This document shows, one piece after another, positions 5,422 to 5,445 of a stretch of 5,445 nucleotides of DNA; positions within the stretch are counted from its first letter, which is position 1; the number at the start of each line of letters is the position of its first letter. The notes beneath the pieces were generated by a model that ran no database searches, was not told the origin of the DNA, and saw nothing but the letters and a program-made list of their open reading frames with translations. The stretch lies in the NCBI GenBank assembly GCA_024280195.1, contig JAJRQP010000120.1:1-5445 (forward strand), given 5' to 3'. This stretch comes from Bacteroidota bacterium (GTDB taxonomy: Bacteria; Bacteroidota; Bacteroidia; Flavobacteriales_D; Crocinitomicaceae). Both the position numbers and the translations under genes were made by a program.

Positions 5422-5445
5422 TCGAATAATTGTAAATTCACAAAA

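Overview
The window looks like chromosomal DNA of a Bacteroidota bacterium, probably a Flavobacteriales-type lineage (inference). It is AT-rich. Two genes encode lipoproteins with short signal peptides ending in V-S-C, and no start codon has a clear Shine-Dalgarno sequence. The protein families present are common in that phylum: an S41 peptidase, a DUF2306 membrane protein, a TPR lipoprotein and phenylacetate catabolism enzymes. No rRNA, tRNA, CRISPR array, transposase or phage gene is visible, and no gene-free stretch exceeds 300 bases.

Left half, + strand (1-1898): the 3' end of an S41-family peptidase gene that starts before the window, then a two-domain lipoprotein of unknown function, then a six-helix DUF2306 membrane protein. 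The last two are only 2 bases apart and very likely co-transcribed. They converge on the next gene across about 65 bases containing a 9-bp inverted repeat.

Middle, - strand (1964-3130): a TPR-repeat lipoprotein. The segment just after its lipidated cysteine resembles the same segment of the + strand lipoprotein. Its upstream gap (3131-3311) carries short repeats but no gene.

Right half, - strand (3312-5374): paaG followed by paaH, two enzymes of the phenylacetyl-CoA (aerobic hybrid) pathway. PaaG makes oxepin-CoA from the ring epoxide and shifts the double bond of dehydroadipyl-CoA. After hydration (PaaF, not in the window), PaaH oxidises 3-hydroxyadipyl-CoA to 3-oxoadipyl-CoA. Between them (4473-4600) lies the most striking non-coding structure in the window: 25-bp inverted arms around three 18-bp tandem units, resembling a REP/BIME-like dispersed repeat. 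No wholly new system is evident. The items most worth following up are this repeat, the shared lipoprotein tether, the compact PaaH and the uncharacterised lipoprotein paired with DUF2306.
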